Source: Pseudomonadota bacterium
Lineage (GTDB): Bacteria; Desulfobacterota; Binatia; Binatales; Binataceae
Direction: 5' to 3'
Assembly: GCA_021323675.1 (NCBI GenBank)
Contig: JAJPKP010000021.1
Span: 152,502-216,501, forward strand
Length of the DNA stretch: 64,000 nt
Positions 17,894-27,558 of this stretch are shown in pieces. The notes under the pieces are model-generated. The model was not told where the DNA came from, searched no databases, and was given only the letters and a program-made list of their open reading frames with translations. Numbering within the stretch: the first letter of the stretch is position 1; every line of letters begins with the position of its first letter. The position numbers and the translations under genes are program-made.

Positions 17894-19705
17894 TTACGGC
17901 GTGAGGCCCAGCAATTCGAACCCGCCGAGAGGAGGATTGCTCGGATCGGTCCGCAGGTTCATCGGATTGGCGCTTCCCGCGAACAACTCGCTCGGTGACG
18001 AGATCATCGTGCGAATCCCGTAGTTCAGGAAGTTGCCTACTCCGAACTGGCTTTCGACGACTGCCGGAGAATTGGCGTTTGGGAATCTCCACAAATCCGC
18101 GCCAAAGGTAATGAGACCCGGGTTGAAGGCCTGCTGAAGCTGGGTGATGGTAGTGATGATATCGCTGCCGTTAAGGCCCAGTGCGGTGAGCAACGCATCG
18201 AGCGAGTCGGCAACCAGGAAGCTCCAGTCAAAGGTGCCGACGTAGAGGCTGCCCTGAAAGCTCGCCATTGCCCAGGTGTAGGTATTGAACGGATTGCCGA
18301 AACCGGCCGGACCGAAGGTCGGCTCGACGTTCATGTTGTTTGAAACCGTCTGCCAATTGCCGCTCGTGGGATCGTACACCGGCATCACGCTGTCGCCATA
18401 CAGGAGCTCGACCGGGGACAAAGAGCCCTTCGGCCCGGCTTTGCAGCATCGGAAGATCGCAATCGCGCGCTGCGAATTGATGATCGTCGCGATGATATCG
18501 GTCAGCGAACTGAACGTTGAGGGGAACGTGCGGAAGTGAGCGAGCGCCGCGGATATCGGGACGCTCATCGTGCCGAAATAAAGGTAAGGCCCCTCTTCTC
18601 CAACCGCTCCACCCAGAGTGAGAGATGCGGTAACCGGATCCGGTTCGTACTGCGACACGTTGAAGATTTTCGTCCATCGGTTGGCCACGTTGGGACCAAG
18701 CCCTCCGGCTCCGGCCTTCGGGCTGACCCACAATCCCGACATCGGGCTGCTCGGCGAACTCACATCGCGCCAGGTGGTCGCGTAAAGCCTCCCGCCGTGG
18801 GCGATAATATAGGACGCTTCATTGTCGAGATTGCCGACCACCTGAAACTCGAACGGATGTTTCACGTTGCCGCGATAGCGCAGGATCGCACCGGTACCGT
18901 TGGATTTCTGGACGCCGGCGTAAAACCCGTTCTTGAGCTGTGTCCAGATGCGGATGTCCGAGTATTGAGGAAGAGTGGTCGATCCAAGGTACGCTCCGGT
19001 CTTGGCGTTAAACGCGAACAGGTTGATTCCTCCTGGCGGCGCACCCAACGGAGCCAGCACCGGCCCTCCCAGGATGATCACCTTCTTGGTGGCCACGGCC
19101 GACCGCAGCCCCAGCGTCTGCTGGATGCGCGGATCGTTGGGGGTCTTGTTCGCTAGAGTCCCGGTGGCGAGATCGAAGGTATGGATAACCGGCGGGCGCC
19201 AATCGCCCAACGCGGGCGGAACCTCCGGATGAGACACCAGAAAGTTGCTCTGCGAAAACTCGCACACATAGGAGGGAGTTTCGAAGGCAGGCGGAGTGAT
19301 TCCCGCCGCCGTGAACAGCGCGGCCAACACCTCGCAAAGCGGATTGGCTGCCGTCCCGTACCACAAGGTATCGCCCGACTGCGCCAGCCCCCACACATAG
19401 GACTGATTCACCTTGGGCATTCCGGCAGGGCAGGAATTCGCGGGAAACTGATTCAGCGGACTCCCGATTCCGAAAAAGCATTCGTCGGGGGCCGCCTGCT
19501 CCAGCACATGCACATTCAAGGAAGCAGCTCCCGGCACTCCGCTCGGAGGCATTCCTGCTCCCTGCGGCAACAGAGTCTGGGCGAAAGCTGCTCCGCGATA
19601 GCCAGCCAGCGTCATGAAGGTCAGAGCCGTGACGGCGACCAGTGCCGCTTTGAAGCATCTTCGGCCGTGCGCAGTTCCGGCATCTGAAAGAGATGGCAAA
19701 TTCAT
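17894..19705 (-). CDS. Large secreted protein of unknown function
   Basis: A 603-residue exported protein. A signal peptide covers about residues 1-43 (hydrophobic VALVAVTALTFMTLAG followed by AFAQ). The mature part is rich in short beta strands with repeating Gly/Asn-containing turns such as LYVGTFDWS and LYFGTMSVP, which suggests a beta-propeller. A handful of cysteines are spread along it. A strong ribosome site (AGGAGG) precedes the ATG, and a strong terminator follows the gene, so it is a single transcription unit. It is not recognised as a named family. It may be a lectin-like or surface-exposed propeller. Confidence 0.75.
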   Translation of the reverse strand: MNLPSLSDAGTAHGRRCFKAALVAVTALTFMTLAGYRGAAFAQTLLPQGAGMPPSGVPGAASLNVHVLEQAAPDECFFGIGSPLNQFPANSCPAGMPKVNQSYVWGLAQSGDTLWYGTAANPLCEVLAALFTAAGITPPAFETPSYVCEFSQSNFLVSHPEVPPALGDWRPPVIHTFDLATGTLANKTPNDPRIQQTLGLRSAVATKKVIILGGPVLAPLGAPPGGINLFAFNAKTGAYLGSTTLPQYSDIRIWTQLKNGFYAGVQKSNGTGAILRYRGNVKHPFEFQVVGNLDNEASYIIAHGGRLYATTWRDVSSPSSPMSGLWVSPKAGAGGLGPNVANRWTKIFNVSQYEPDPVTASLTLGGAVGEEGPYLYFGTMSVPISAALAHFRTFPSTFSSLTDIIATIINSQRAIAIFRCCKAGPKGSLSPVELLYGDSVMPVYDPTSGNWQTVSNNMNVEPTFGPAGFGNPFNTYTWAMASFQGSLYVGTFDWSFLVADSLDALLTALGLNGSDIITTITQLQQAFNPGLITFGADLWRFPNANSPAVVESQFGVGNFLNYGIRTMISSPSELFAGSANPMNLRTDPSNPPLGGFELLGLTP

Positions 19706-20261
19706 ATTTTCCTCCTAGGACTCCAATACGAAGGCATCGCACCGCAAAACGCGTACCGGAGAAGGAGGCACCGGTTTTGCCTGTTCGCGTGTACGCAGGT
19801 GTTCGATTCAGCTACAGGCTGTTCAGCAACTGTCATACTTCAACCACACGATGTGGATCAGCCGGATGAGAAAGGCGCGAGTCTCAGGGTGCGGTTTCGC
19901 CGCATGTTCGGGTTGAGGACGATCTTTTTCGCGATTGCTCCGGAAGCCATCGCGCGAACGCGATATGAAGCGGAAGGAATCAGTTTCCATCTCTCCAGCC
20001 GGACACTGTGGCCTTCAGCAGCAACCCCATTGCCGCCATCTGCGCAGTGACAGGACTCGTCCAACGGCCTTGCATCGTCGTGCCGTTCCTCTCCCCGCCG
20101 CCGCATGCGCACAGCCGATCACTCCTTGAAAGAGATCGCGCGCTCTGAGCATTTTTGGGTTCGATCGCAAGCTCCGGCGCCACGCGGAGGAATTTGACCC
20201 CGCCCCGCGGTTCGCGGCAGATTGCATAATCTGCTCAATAGCCGGGAGCGCTTGAGGCTGG
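19706..20261. other. Intergenic region without a supported gene
   Basis: A 556-bp gap between divergent genes. Short open frames exist on both strands (for example 19858-20112 minus and 19799-20050 plus), but their translations are basic or low-complexity and overlap each other, so none is supported. It presumably contains promoters for the secreted-protein gene and for the acyl-CoA dehydrogenase operon. No clear terminator or repeat is seen. Confidence 0.5.
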
Positions 20262-21404
20262 ATGAAGACGCCCAATTTTGATGCTCGAATGAATTTTCCC
20301 GAGATGGAGCGGGTTCGCGCCGAAATCCGCGAGTTTCTCGCCGCCGATCCCGCAATGGCGACGCCGCGCGCCGACTGCTGGAGCCATTTTGACGACGCAT
20401 TCAGCCGCCGGCTCGGCCAGGCTGGTTACATCGGGATGACCTGGCCGAAACGCTACGGCGGGCACGAACGCAGCTCTCTTGAGCGCTACGTGGTGGTCGA
20501 GGAGTTGCTGGCCGCCGGCGCTCCCGCCGCAGCCCACTGGATCGCCGACCGGCAGACCGGACCGCAGTTGCTGCGGTTCGGCACCGAAGAGCAGCGCCAG
20601 CGCATCCTGCCCGCAATCGCGCGCGGGGAATGTTACTGCTCGATCGGAATGAGCGAGCCGGACAGCGGCTCAGACCTGGCCAGCGTCCGGACCCGCGCAA
20701 CCCGCACGGGCGACGGATGGGTGATTAACGGGCGCAAGATCTGGACAACTTACGCGCATCGCTCGCATTACATCCTGATGCTCTGCCGGACGAGCGAAGA
20801 CGCCTCCGCTCGCCATCGGGGCTTGAGCCAGATCCTGGTTCCGCTCGATTCGCCCGGCCTCTCGATTCGCCCGATCGTCAATATGGCCGGCGCGCACGAC
20901 TTCAACGAGGTGTTGTTCGAAGATGTGCACGTGCCTGCCGATGCACTCCTGGGGCAGGAAGGCGCGGGATGGGACCAGGTGATGAGCGAGCTTGCCTTCG
21001 AGCGCAGCGGTCCCGAAAGGTTCCTCTCGTCGTTCGTGTTGCTTGAAGCGTTCGTCGAGCGCGCGCGCCGCGAGCCGTCGGCCGAAGCCGCAATTCTGAT
21101 CGGGTCGCTGATTTCGCGGTTGGCGCCGTTGCGCGGGATGTCGATGTCGATCGCGGCGCAGCTTGGGCGCGGCGAACTGCCCAACTTCGAGGCGGCACTC
21201 GTCAAGGAGACGGGTTCGTTGTTGGAGCAGGATCTCACGGAGAAGATCCTTGGCGAGATCGCTCCCGAAGCGGATCCGACGTCCGAAGACAAGTTCCGCC
21301 GCCTGCTCGCCGAAGCGATGCTGCATGCGCCATCGTTTTCGATTCGCGGCGGCACCCGCGAAATACTGCGCGGCATCATTGCGCGCGACCTGGGGTTACG
21401 GTGA
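20262..21404 (+). CDS. Acyl-CoA dehydrogenase, catalytic-subunit type
   Basis: A 380-residue FAD enzyme that oxidises acyl-CoA to enoyl-CoA. The FAD-binding pattern CYCSIGMSEPDSGSDL is present, as is the C-terminal SIRGGTREILRGIIARDLGL. The next gene encodes a second, shorter and diverged acyl-CoA dehydrogenase and overlaps it by a few bases. Such unequal pairs form heteromeric enzymes in steroid and bile-acid side-chain degradation. No obvious Glu in the usual catalytic loop was pinned down, so the base is not assigned. It heads a four-gene block (acyl-CoA dehydrogenase x2, GST, and a semialdehyde dehydrogenase further on). Confidence 0.9.
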   Translation: MKTPNFDARMNFPEMERVRAEIREFLAADPAMATPRADCWSHFDDAFSRRLGQAGYIGMTWPKRYGGHERSSLERYVVVEELLAAGAPAAAHWIADRQTGPQLLRFGTEEQRQRILPAIARGECYCSIGMSEPDSGSDLASVRTRATRTGDGWVINGRKIWTTYAHRSHYILMLCRTSEDASARHRGLSQILVPLDSPGLSIRPIVNMAGAHDFNEVLFEDVHVPADALLGQEGAGWDQVMSELAFERSGPERFLSSFVLLEAFVERARREPSAEAAILIGSLISRLAPLRGMSMSIAAQLGRGELPNFEAALVKETGSLLEQDLTEKILGEIAPEADPTSEDKFRRLLAEAMLHAPSFSIRGGTREILRGIIARDLGLR

Positions 21405-22432
21405 TGAGCGATATCGCATTGATTGAAGAGACCGCTCGCCGCGCAATCGCGGACGGACTCACTCCCGAAGTGATCGAGAGCGCCGAGGCGGGCGAATGGT
21501 CCGAGGCGCTCTGGAACCGGCTCGAGGCGCAGGGCCTGCTTCAGCCTGCCGCGATCGCTGAAAGCGGCGATCCGGCCGAGGGCCTCGAAATCGAGGCCGC
21601 GGTCATTCGCGCGGCTTCCGCTTCGGCGGCGCCGCTGCCGATAGCCGAGACCGCGCTCGCCGGATGGTTTCTTGCCCGCCACGGGATCGAGGCGCCATCG
21701 GGGCCGCTTTCGCTGGCCGCCCTCAATGGCGCGGAACAGCTAACGTTCTCGGGAGGCAAGGCGAGCGGACGGCTCGAGCGCGTGCCATGGGCGCGCGACT
21801 CGGTCGGCATCGTAGCGGTTGCCGGCGACACGCTGCTCTTTATCGATCCGCGCTCCGCAAAGCTGACGCGCGGCGTGAACATGGCCGGAGAGCCGCGCGA
21901 TACGGTCGAGTTCGATGCCGCCGCGCCGATCGCAAGTGCGGCCGGAGCCGATCGCGAGTACATGCTATGCCGATGCGCGGCGGTGCGCGCGCTGCAACTG
22001 GCGGAGGCGGCCGCGCGCGCTCTCGAAATGACGGTCGAGTATGCCGGACAGCGCAAGCAGTTCGGCCGGCCGATCGGGGCCTTCCAGGCCATTCAGCATC
22101 AAATCGCAGCGGCCGCCGGCGAGGTCGCGTCGGCTCGTGTGGCCGCACAGCAGGCCCGCCTCGCGATCGCCGAGGGCGGCAACGTCCTGTTCGCCTGCGC
22201 GATCGCCAAGGCTCGCGCGAACGATGCCGCCGGCGCGGTCGCGCGCATGAGCCATCAGGTTCACGGGGCAATCGGCTTCGCGCGCGAATATCAGCTTCAT
22301 CGTTTCACCCGCAGAATCCAGTCGTGGCGGGGCGAATACGGGGCATCGGCGTTTTGGAACCGCCGAATCGGTGAGATGATATTGAACGAACGCGGCAGAT
22401 CGGTCTGGTCGATCGTGACCGCCGCCGGCTGA
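21404..22432 (+). CDS. Acyl-CoA dehydrogenase-like partner subunit
   Basis: About 342 residues of acyl-CoA dehydrogenase fold with a shortened, Ala-rich N-terminal half. The C-terminal helical domain is conserved (TVEYAGQRKQFGRPIGAFQAIQHQIA, then QVHGAIGFAREYQLHRFTRR). The FAD-contact loop WxxxGxxS seen in the partner is poorly preserved here. That is typical of the non-catalytic half of heteromeric enzymes. The start is either the ATG at 21404 or the adjacent upstream GTG at 21401; both overlap the previous stop region. The GST gene follows after 21 bp. Confidence 0.85.
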   Translation: MSDIALIEETARRAIADGLTPEVIESAEAGEWSEALWNRLEAQGLLQPAAIAESGDPAEGLEIEAAVIRAASASAAPLPIAETALAGWFLARHGIEAPSGPLSLAALNGAEQLTFSGGKASGRLERVPWARDSVGIVAVAGDTLLFIDPRSAKLTRGVNMAGEPRDTVEFDAAAPIASAAGADREYMLCRCAAVRALQLAEAAARALEMTVEYAGQRKQFGRPIGAFQAIQHQIAAAAGEVASARVAAQQARLAIAEGGNVLFACAIAKARANDAAGAVARMSHQVHGAIGFAREYQLHRFTRRIQSWRGEYGASAFWNRRIGEMILNERGRSVWSIVTAAG

Positions 22433-22452
22433 GCCGTATCGGAGGATAAACG

Positions 22453-23451
22453 ATGGCGGAAAATTACCGTATCTTCGGGGTGGAGCTCTCTCCCTATTCC
22501 GTGAAGGTTCGCTCCTGGTTCAGGTACAAGCGAATTCCCCATCAGTGGGTGCCTCGCAATGCGGCCGCCCAGAGCGAGTACCAGAAATACGCCAAGCTTC
22601 CGATCGTGCCGCTGGTGGTGACGCCCGCAAACGAGGGAATTCAGGACTCGACTCCGATAATCGAGCGCCTCGAAGCCGAATTTCCCGAGCCGCCGATTCA
22701 TCCCGCCGATCCCGCCGCCGCGTTCATCTCCGTGCTGATCGAAGAGTTCGGCGACGAATGGGGCAACAAGTGGATGTTCCATTACCGGTGGGCGCGCGAG
22801 GTTGACCAGCTCAGCGCCGCGGGCCGTCTCGCGCGGATGATGATGCCGGAGGCGAACGAGCAGCAGATCTCCGCGGCCATCGCGCAGGTGCGCGATCGCA
22901 TGGTCGGCAGGGTCTGGTTCGTGGGCTCGAACCCGCAGACGGCGGCGCAAATCGAAGAGTCGTTCTGCGATACCATCGCCATCCTCGAAACGCATCTTTC
23001 CAGCCGCCCCTATCTCTTCGGCGGCCGTCCCGCGTTCGGCGACTTTGCGATGTGGGGGCAGCTCTACAATGCGTGGACGGATCCGACACCCGGAGCGCTG
23101 ATCGAAGGTCGCGCGCCCAATTTGCTCGCGTGGATTCATCGGATGCTGTGGCCGCGGGCCGAAGGTGAGTTCGAGCCGTGGAGCAAGCTCGAACCTACAC
23201 TGATGCCGCTGCTCGAGCGGCAGGTGGGCCGGCTGTTCATGCCATGGACGATCGCGAACGCGGCCGCGATCGCGAGCGGCCGCGAGGAATTTACCGTCGA
23301 GCTGGCGGGCCGTCCCTGGACGCAAAAGCCGCAGAAGTATCACGCGAAATCGCTTGCCGCTTTGCGCCAGAAGTACGCCGCGATCGCCGACAAGCGCGCG
23401 ATCGATCCGATCCTCGAACGTGCCGGCTGCCTTGCCGGCTTGCGCGGTTAG
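22453..23451 (+). CDS. Glutathione S-transferase-family protein
   Basis: A 332-residue protein with an N-terminal thioredoxin-like GST domain (VELSPYSVKVRSWFRYKRIPH, then IQDSTPIIERLE, the glutathione-gamma-glutamyl contact). The C-terminal all-helical half ends in a longer tail than usual. Ser/Tyr at the SPYS turn could be the thiol-activating residue. It follows the paired acyl-CoA dehydrogenases by 21 bp with GGAGG before the ATG, so it probably belongs to the same transcript. The substrate is unknown. Confidence 0.83.
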   Translation: MAENYRIFGVELSPYSVKVRSWFRYKRIPHQWVPRNAAAQSEYQKYAKLPIVPLVVTPANEGIQDSTPIIERLEAEFPEPPIHPADPAAAFISVLIEEFGDEWGNKWMFHYRWAREVDQLSAAGRLARMMMPEANEQQISAAIAQVRDRMVGRVWFVGSNPQTAAQIEESFCDTIAILETHLSSRPYLFGGRPAFGDFAMWGQLYNAWTDPTPGALIEGRAPNLLAWIHRMLWPRAEGEFEPWSKLEPTLMPLLERQVGRLFMPWTIANAAAIASGREEFTVELAGRPWTQKPQKYHAKSLAALRQKYAAIADKRAIDPILERAGCLAGLRG

Positions 23452-23650
23452 GCCAGGCAAGTCTCGCCGTCCTCCATACGGTTTACGTGGATCGGACCGT
23501 GCGAGTTCCGATCACGCGATCATTCGCGGCGCTTCGCCTGGAGAATCCCGTTTCCATCGTCCGGGTTGCGGACCTCGCGATGATCGGCGCGGCGATGCAA
23601 GATAAAAGGCAGCGTTTCGCGCATCCCGCAGCAGAAGGAGTCAGCCCACG

Positions 23651-25102
23651 ATGGCGCTTCACGACGATCGATTGTTCCGCCGCCAGTGCTATGTCGATGG
23701 ACGATGGATCGATGCCGAAAGCGGGTCGGTCGATAGCATAAGGAACCCGGCCAATGGCCGCGTAATCGGGACGGTGCCCGTTCTGGGAGCTTCGGAAGCG
23801 CGGCGTGCGATTGCGGCGGCCGAGTCGGCGCTTGACGGATGGCGGGCGCTCAGCGCGCGGGAGCGCTCGACGCTGCTGCGCCGATGGTTCGAGCTGTGCG
23901 TGCAAAATCAGGAAGATCTCGCCGCTATCCTCACGCTGGAACAGGGCAAGCCGCTGGCGGAAGCGCGCGGTGAAATAGCCTACGGCGCGGCCTTTATCGA
24001 ATGGTTTGCCGAAGAGGCGCGGCGGGTTTACGGCGACATAATTCCAGCCAATACTCGCGACCGCCGCATCATCACGATCAAGCAGCCGATCGGCGTGACC
24101 GCCGCGATCACGCCGTGGAATTTTCCCAACGCGATGATCACACGCAAGGCGGGTGCGGCGCTGGCCGCCGGATGCACGATCGTGATCAAGCCCGCGCCGG
24201 CAACCCCGTACTCGGCACTCGCGCTGGCCGAGCTCGCTGATCGCGCGGGGATTCCAGCCGGCGTGCTCAACGTCGTTACCGGCGACGAGATCGCGATCGG
24301 ACGCGAGCTGTGCGAGAACCCCGCCGTGCGCAAGCTGTCCTTCACCGGCTCGACCGAAGTCGGCCGAATCCTGATGCAGCAGTGCGCTCCGACCGTCAAG
24401 AAGATGTCGCTGGAGCTCGGCGGCAACGCGCCTTTCATAATCTTCGACGACGCGGACCTCGACAAGGCCGTCGCGGGCGTGATGGCTTCGAAGTTCCGCA
24501 ATGCCGGACAGACCTGCGTATGCGCCAATCGCATCTTCGTTCAGGACGGAATCTTCGACAACTTCGCCAAAAGGCTGTGCGATGCGATCGGAAAGCTGGT
24601 CGTGGGCGATGGCATGGACCAGGGGGTCACGATCGGTCCGTTGATCGATATGCGTGCGGTCGAAAAAGTTGAGGACCATGTGACGGATGCGGTCCGTCGC
24701 GGCGCGCGCGTTGCGATCGGCGGAAAGCGACACCCGCGCGGCGGAACCTTTTTCGAGCCGACGCTTTTGCTCGACGTGCCGATCGACGCGAGGCTGATGA
24801 AGGAGGAAACGTTTGGTCCCGTCGCTGCGCTGACCCGCTTCGCCACCGAACGCGACGCGATACGGATGGCGAATGATACGGAGTATGGACTTGCCAGCTA
24901 TTTCTACAGCCGCGACATCGGACGCATCTGGCGCGTCGCGGAAGCACTCGAATACGGGATGGTCGGAATCAACGAAGGAATCATCTCGACCGAAGTGGCT
25001 CCCTTCGGCGGAGTGAAGCAATCCGGGATTGGGCGCGAGGGCTCAAAGTATGGCATCGAGGAATATCTGGAAGTGAAGTACCTGTGCATGGGCGGCATCT
25101 GA
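23651..25102 (+). CDS. gabD: NAD(P)-dependent succinate-semialdehyde dehydrogenase-type aldehyde dehydrogenase
   Basis: A 483-residue aldehyde dehydrogenase. The general base Glu lies in LELGGNAPFI and the nucleophile Cys in NAGQTCVCANR; the NAD clamp GSTEVGR and the PWNFP motif are intact. The pattern PFGGVKQSGIGREGSKYGIEEYLEVKYL at the C-terminus is typical of GabD/succinate-semialdehyde enzymes. GGAG lies before the ATG. The gene sits about 200 bp after the GST. The fine substrate choice is inferred. Confidence 0.9.
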   Translation: MALHDDRLFRRQCYVDGRWIDAESGSVDSIRNPANGRVIGTVPVLGASEARRAIAAAESALDGWRALSARERSTLLRRWFELCVQNQEDLAAILTLEQGKPLAEARGEIAYGAAFIEWFAEEARRVYGDIIPANTRDRRIITIKQPIGVTAAITPWNFPNAMITRKAGAALAAGCTIVIKPAPATPYSALALAELADRAGIPAGVLNVVTGDEIAIGRELCENPAVRKLSFTGSTEVGRILMQQCAPTVKKMSLELGGNAPFIIFDDADLDKAVAGVMASKFRNAGQTCVCANRIFVQDGIFDNFAKRLCDAIGKLVVGDGMDQGVTIGPLIDMRAVEKVEDHVTDAVRRGARVAIGGKRHPRGGTFFEPTLLLDVPIDARLMKEETFGPVAALTRFATERDAIRMANDTEYGLASYFYSRDIGRIWRVAEALEYGMVGINEGIISTEVAPFGGVKQSGIGREGSKYGIEEYLEVKYLCMGGI

Positions 25103-25472
25103 CGCGGCCGCTCAGAGGTGAATCATCCGCAGGGAGATTCGGACAGGCCTGTCTGTTTGTTTCTCGAAACGGCCAGTAGCGAGAGTTTTGGCTTCGAGCT
25201 AGAGTTTCAATAAAGACGCGGCGAAGAGTTGGTAAATGTTGCCTTCTGCTACAAAGATTGAGCCGGAAGTGACGATTTTTCCACAGCTCCTGGCCCGTTT
25301 AGGGAAGTTTTTTTGAGAATCGTTATATTCTCTCTAGTTTATCCTTCCTGCGCTGACACCACTGTAGTTCCTAGTTAAAGAGAGTTGTTCAAAGTATTGA
25401 TTAACTGCCAAGGCCGGTGTATCGCTAGCCAAATGGCACCAAAACTCTACAGGAGTCGATATTCTGACAGAG
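25103..25472. other. AT-rich intergenic region upstream of the excisionase-like gene
   Basis: A 370-bp region, clearly lower in GC than the flanks. It includes an inverted repeat GAGAAT/ATTCTC (25315-25320 and 25327-25332) after a run of seven Ts. TTGATT at about 25397 lies 17 nt before TATCGC, a weak promoter candidate. No gene of credible composition is found. The base composition suggests regulatory DNA or an acquired piece. Confidence 0.45.
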
Positions 25473-25733
25473 ATGACGGAAGACGGGGCACACAAGATGC
25501 GTCAAATGGAAAATTCGGAGGCGGTGGAGACCCGACATAGCGGCTCGCGCGAGTTCTACACGGTAGCTCAGCTCGCGGATCTGCTGCAGCTCAACGAAAT
25601 GACGATCTACAGGATGGTAAAGGCGGGCCAACTGCCGTGCCATCTGATCGGACGAATAATGCGGTTTCGCCATGACGATATCGAGGAATTCCTGAAACAG
25701 CGGCGAGTGCCGGCTCGCGGTTCGAAGGATTGA
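25473..25733 (+). CDS. Excisionase-family / MerR-like helix-turn-helix DNA-binding protein
   Basis: An 86-residue protein whose core (about residues 28-80) is the excisionase-type winged helix: FYTVAQLADLLQLNEMTIYRMVKAGQLP, then the HLIGRIMRFRHDDIEEFL strand and helix. Such proteins act as recombination directionality factors or as small transcription regulators. No integrase or phage gene is nearby, so a regulator is more likely. The start is uncertain: ATGs at 25473, 25497 and 25506 are all in frame, and none has an ideal ribosome site. The upstream AT-rich region may be its own control site. Confidence 0.82.
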   Translation: MTEDGAHKMRQMENSEAVETRHSGSREFYTVAQLADLLQLNEMTIYRMVKAGQLPCHLIGRIMRFRHDDIEEFLKQRRVPARGSKD

Positions 25734-25950
25734 GTGGGCGCGCCTGTTTCAGGCAGAGACGGTTCGCGAGCAAGCCTGTTTACCGCAACGGTTCCGCTCT
25801 GGCCGGCATCGTTGCTTCAACCTGACGCTCCTTCCCTTTTCCTCTAGCCCTCGAATCATCCGAACCCATCGACCGCGCGTTAGCGTGGCATCGTGATTTG
25901 CCCGATCGGCGAACGCCGAGGGTGGCGCACGCTTGTCTTTCGGCGCCGAT

Positions 25951-26754
25951 CTACTTGCGCTCGTACCACTGGATCGCGCCCTTCAGTCCGCGCTCTTTCT
26001 GCACGGCGCGAATCTCTTCGTTGCCGGGGCCGAAATGGAAGATTGCGTCGAATTCCGCGCCCGCGAGCACCGCGGTCCGGAAGCCCTGCAAATCCATCGC
26101 CCGGTTGATTGCGATCTTCTCGAGACGGAGCTTCTGCGCCGGGACCCTGGCCACCTTGCGCGCATACTCGTAGGTCTCTTCTTCCAGCCGCTCGGGCGGG
26201 AACGCCCGAGTCGCGAAGCCAATCGCCTCCGCCTCCTTGCCGCTGATGCGGCTGCCGGGCAGGAAAGCCATGTACTTGGTGCGATGCGGACCGATCATCC
26301 AGTTCCAGAATGCGCTTACATAGCCTGCCCCCGCGGGAATAGACGGGAATCCGATGCTGGCGTTTTCCGCCACGAAGATGATGTCGGTGGAGATGGCGAG
26401 TTGAGTTCCGCCCGCAAGGCAATACCCGTGAACCATCGAAATGACTGGTTTCGGCAGATCGCGCAGCCTCAACCAATGCTCGACGTACCGCTGCAGCGAG
26501 CGTTGGTCGTCATCCAGCGTGTAGCGCGATCCGCCGCCGCCCAATCCGACCGTGAGGTCGTAGCCCGTGCAGAATGCCCGGCCGGCGCCCCGGATAATCA
26601 GGACCTTGATCTCGGGATCGGCTTCGATCTGCGAAAGCGCCTCGCCCATCTCCGCGATCAGCGCCGGCGTCATCGCGTTCAACTTCTCGGGCCGATTCAG
26701 GGTAAGGGTGCCGATGAGTTCATTTTTCTCCAGTGTGATACTGGTGAATGCCAT
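25951..26754 (-). CDS. Enoyl-CoA hydratase/isomerase-family protein
   Basis: A 267-residue crotonase. The two oxyanion-hole regions are visible as GAGRAFCTGYDL and GGTQLAISTDI. The usual catalytic Glu at the second site is not evident: the segment reads FPSIPAGAGY. The product may therefore be an isomerase, a hydrolase or a ring-cleaving relative rather than a true hydratase. GGAGGAACGCC precedes the ATG, a good ribosome site. It lies alone, transcribed leftward between the excisionase-like gene and the receiver gene. Confidence 0.85.
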   Translation of the reverse strand: MAFTSITLEKNELIGTLTLNRPEKLNAMTPALIAEMGEALSQIEADPEIKVLIIRGAGRAFCTGYDLTVGLGGGGSRYTLDDDQRSLQRYVEHWLRLRDLPKPVISMVHGYCLAGGTQLAISTDIIFVAENASIGFPSIPAGAGYVSAFWNWMIGPHRTKYMAFLPGSRISGKEAEAIGFATRAFPPERLEEETYEYARKVARVPAQKLRLEKIAINRAMDLQGFRTAVLAGAEFDAIFHFGPGNEEIRAVQKERGLKGAIQWYERK

Positions 26755-26989
26755 GGCGTTCCTCCGCGCGCGCGACGGCTTCGCGCTATCGGGGATGAAA
26801 GACCGTTTGACACCAAAGTTGCAAGCGCCCGCTGAGTGCGATAGCGCTCACGCGATACGGTCAGGCCGCGCGGAGGGAGCGTGGGTGGCGTCCGGAGAGA
26901 TCGAGCGGAGTTGACTGGCGGCCTGATTCGTTCCAAATCAGCGTGAGGACGCCATTGAAACGATCGTCAACTAACTGGAAACTAGCGGA

Positions 26990-27388
26990 ATGCCGGTCAA
27001 CGTTCTGATTGTCGATGACTCGCCGACCGCGCGGCACATCATCGCCTATCACCTGCGCGACGCCGGATGCAAAGTCGTCGGCGAGGCCGAAAACGCGGCC
27101 GACGCGCTGGCACTGGTCCGCGAACTCAAGCCGGATATCGTAACTCTCGATCTGATGATGCCGGTTAAGGACGGCTTCGACAGCAAGGCCCTCGTGCGCA
27201 TCATCAAAAAGGAAGCACCGGCGACGAAAATCATCGTCGTAAGCATCATCTCGTATGAAAGCGTGCAGCGCGAGTTCAAGGACGAAGGCGTCTTCGCCTA
27301 TGTGGTAAAGCCGTTCAATGAGTTCGCGATGCGGACGATCAAGCTCAAGCTGAAGCGGGCGTTCCCCGAGCTCGCGGGCATCAAGTAG
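26990..27388 (+). CDS. Single-domain CheY-like response regulator
   Basis: A 132-residue receiver with no output domain. The acidic pocket is Asp9 and Asp10, the phospho-acceptor is Asp54 in TLDLMMP, the switch Ser85 is in VVS, and Lys107 is in VVKPF. All are intact, so phosphorylation should work. The last 20 residues are basic. No histidine kinase is in the window; its partner must be elsewhere. It may control motility, a phosphorelay or a diguanylate system. Confidence 0.93.
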   Translation: MPVNVLIVDDSPTARHIIAYHLRDAGCKVVGEAENAADALALVRELKPDIVTLDLMMPVKDGFDSKALVRIIKKEAPATKIIVVSIISYESVQREFKDEGVFAYVVKPFNEFAMRTIKLKLKRAFPELAGIK

Positions 27389-27558
27389 CGCCGAGCAAAG
27401 TCGAACCCGCCGCACATCCTTCGCGATGGTCCTGTCGCGCCGCTCCGGGCCGAATCGCGCAAAACCAGGGCGAGCTTGATCTTGAGAAGCTCTTCGTGGA
27501 CTAATCCGCCATCCGTTCAGTCGGTTCGAGCTGTGGGGGACTTTCAGCGGGGAAAATC

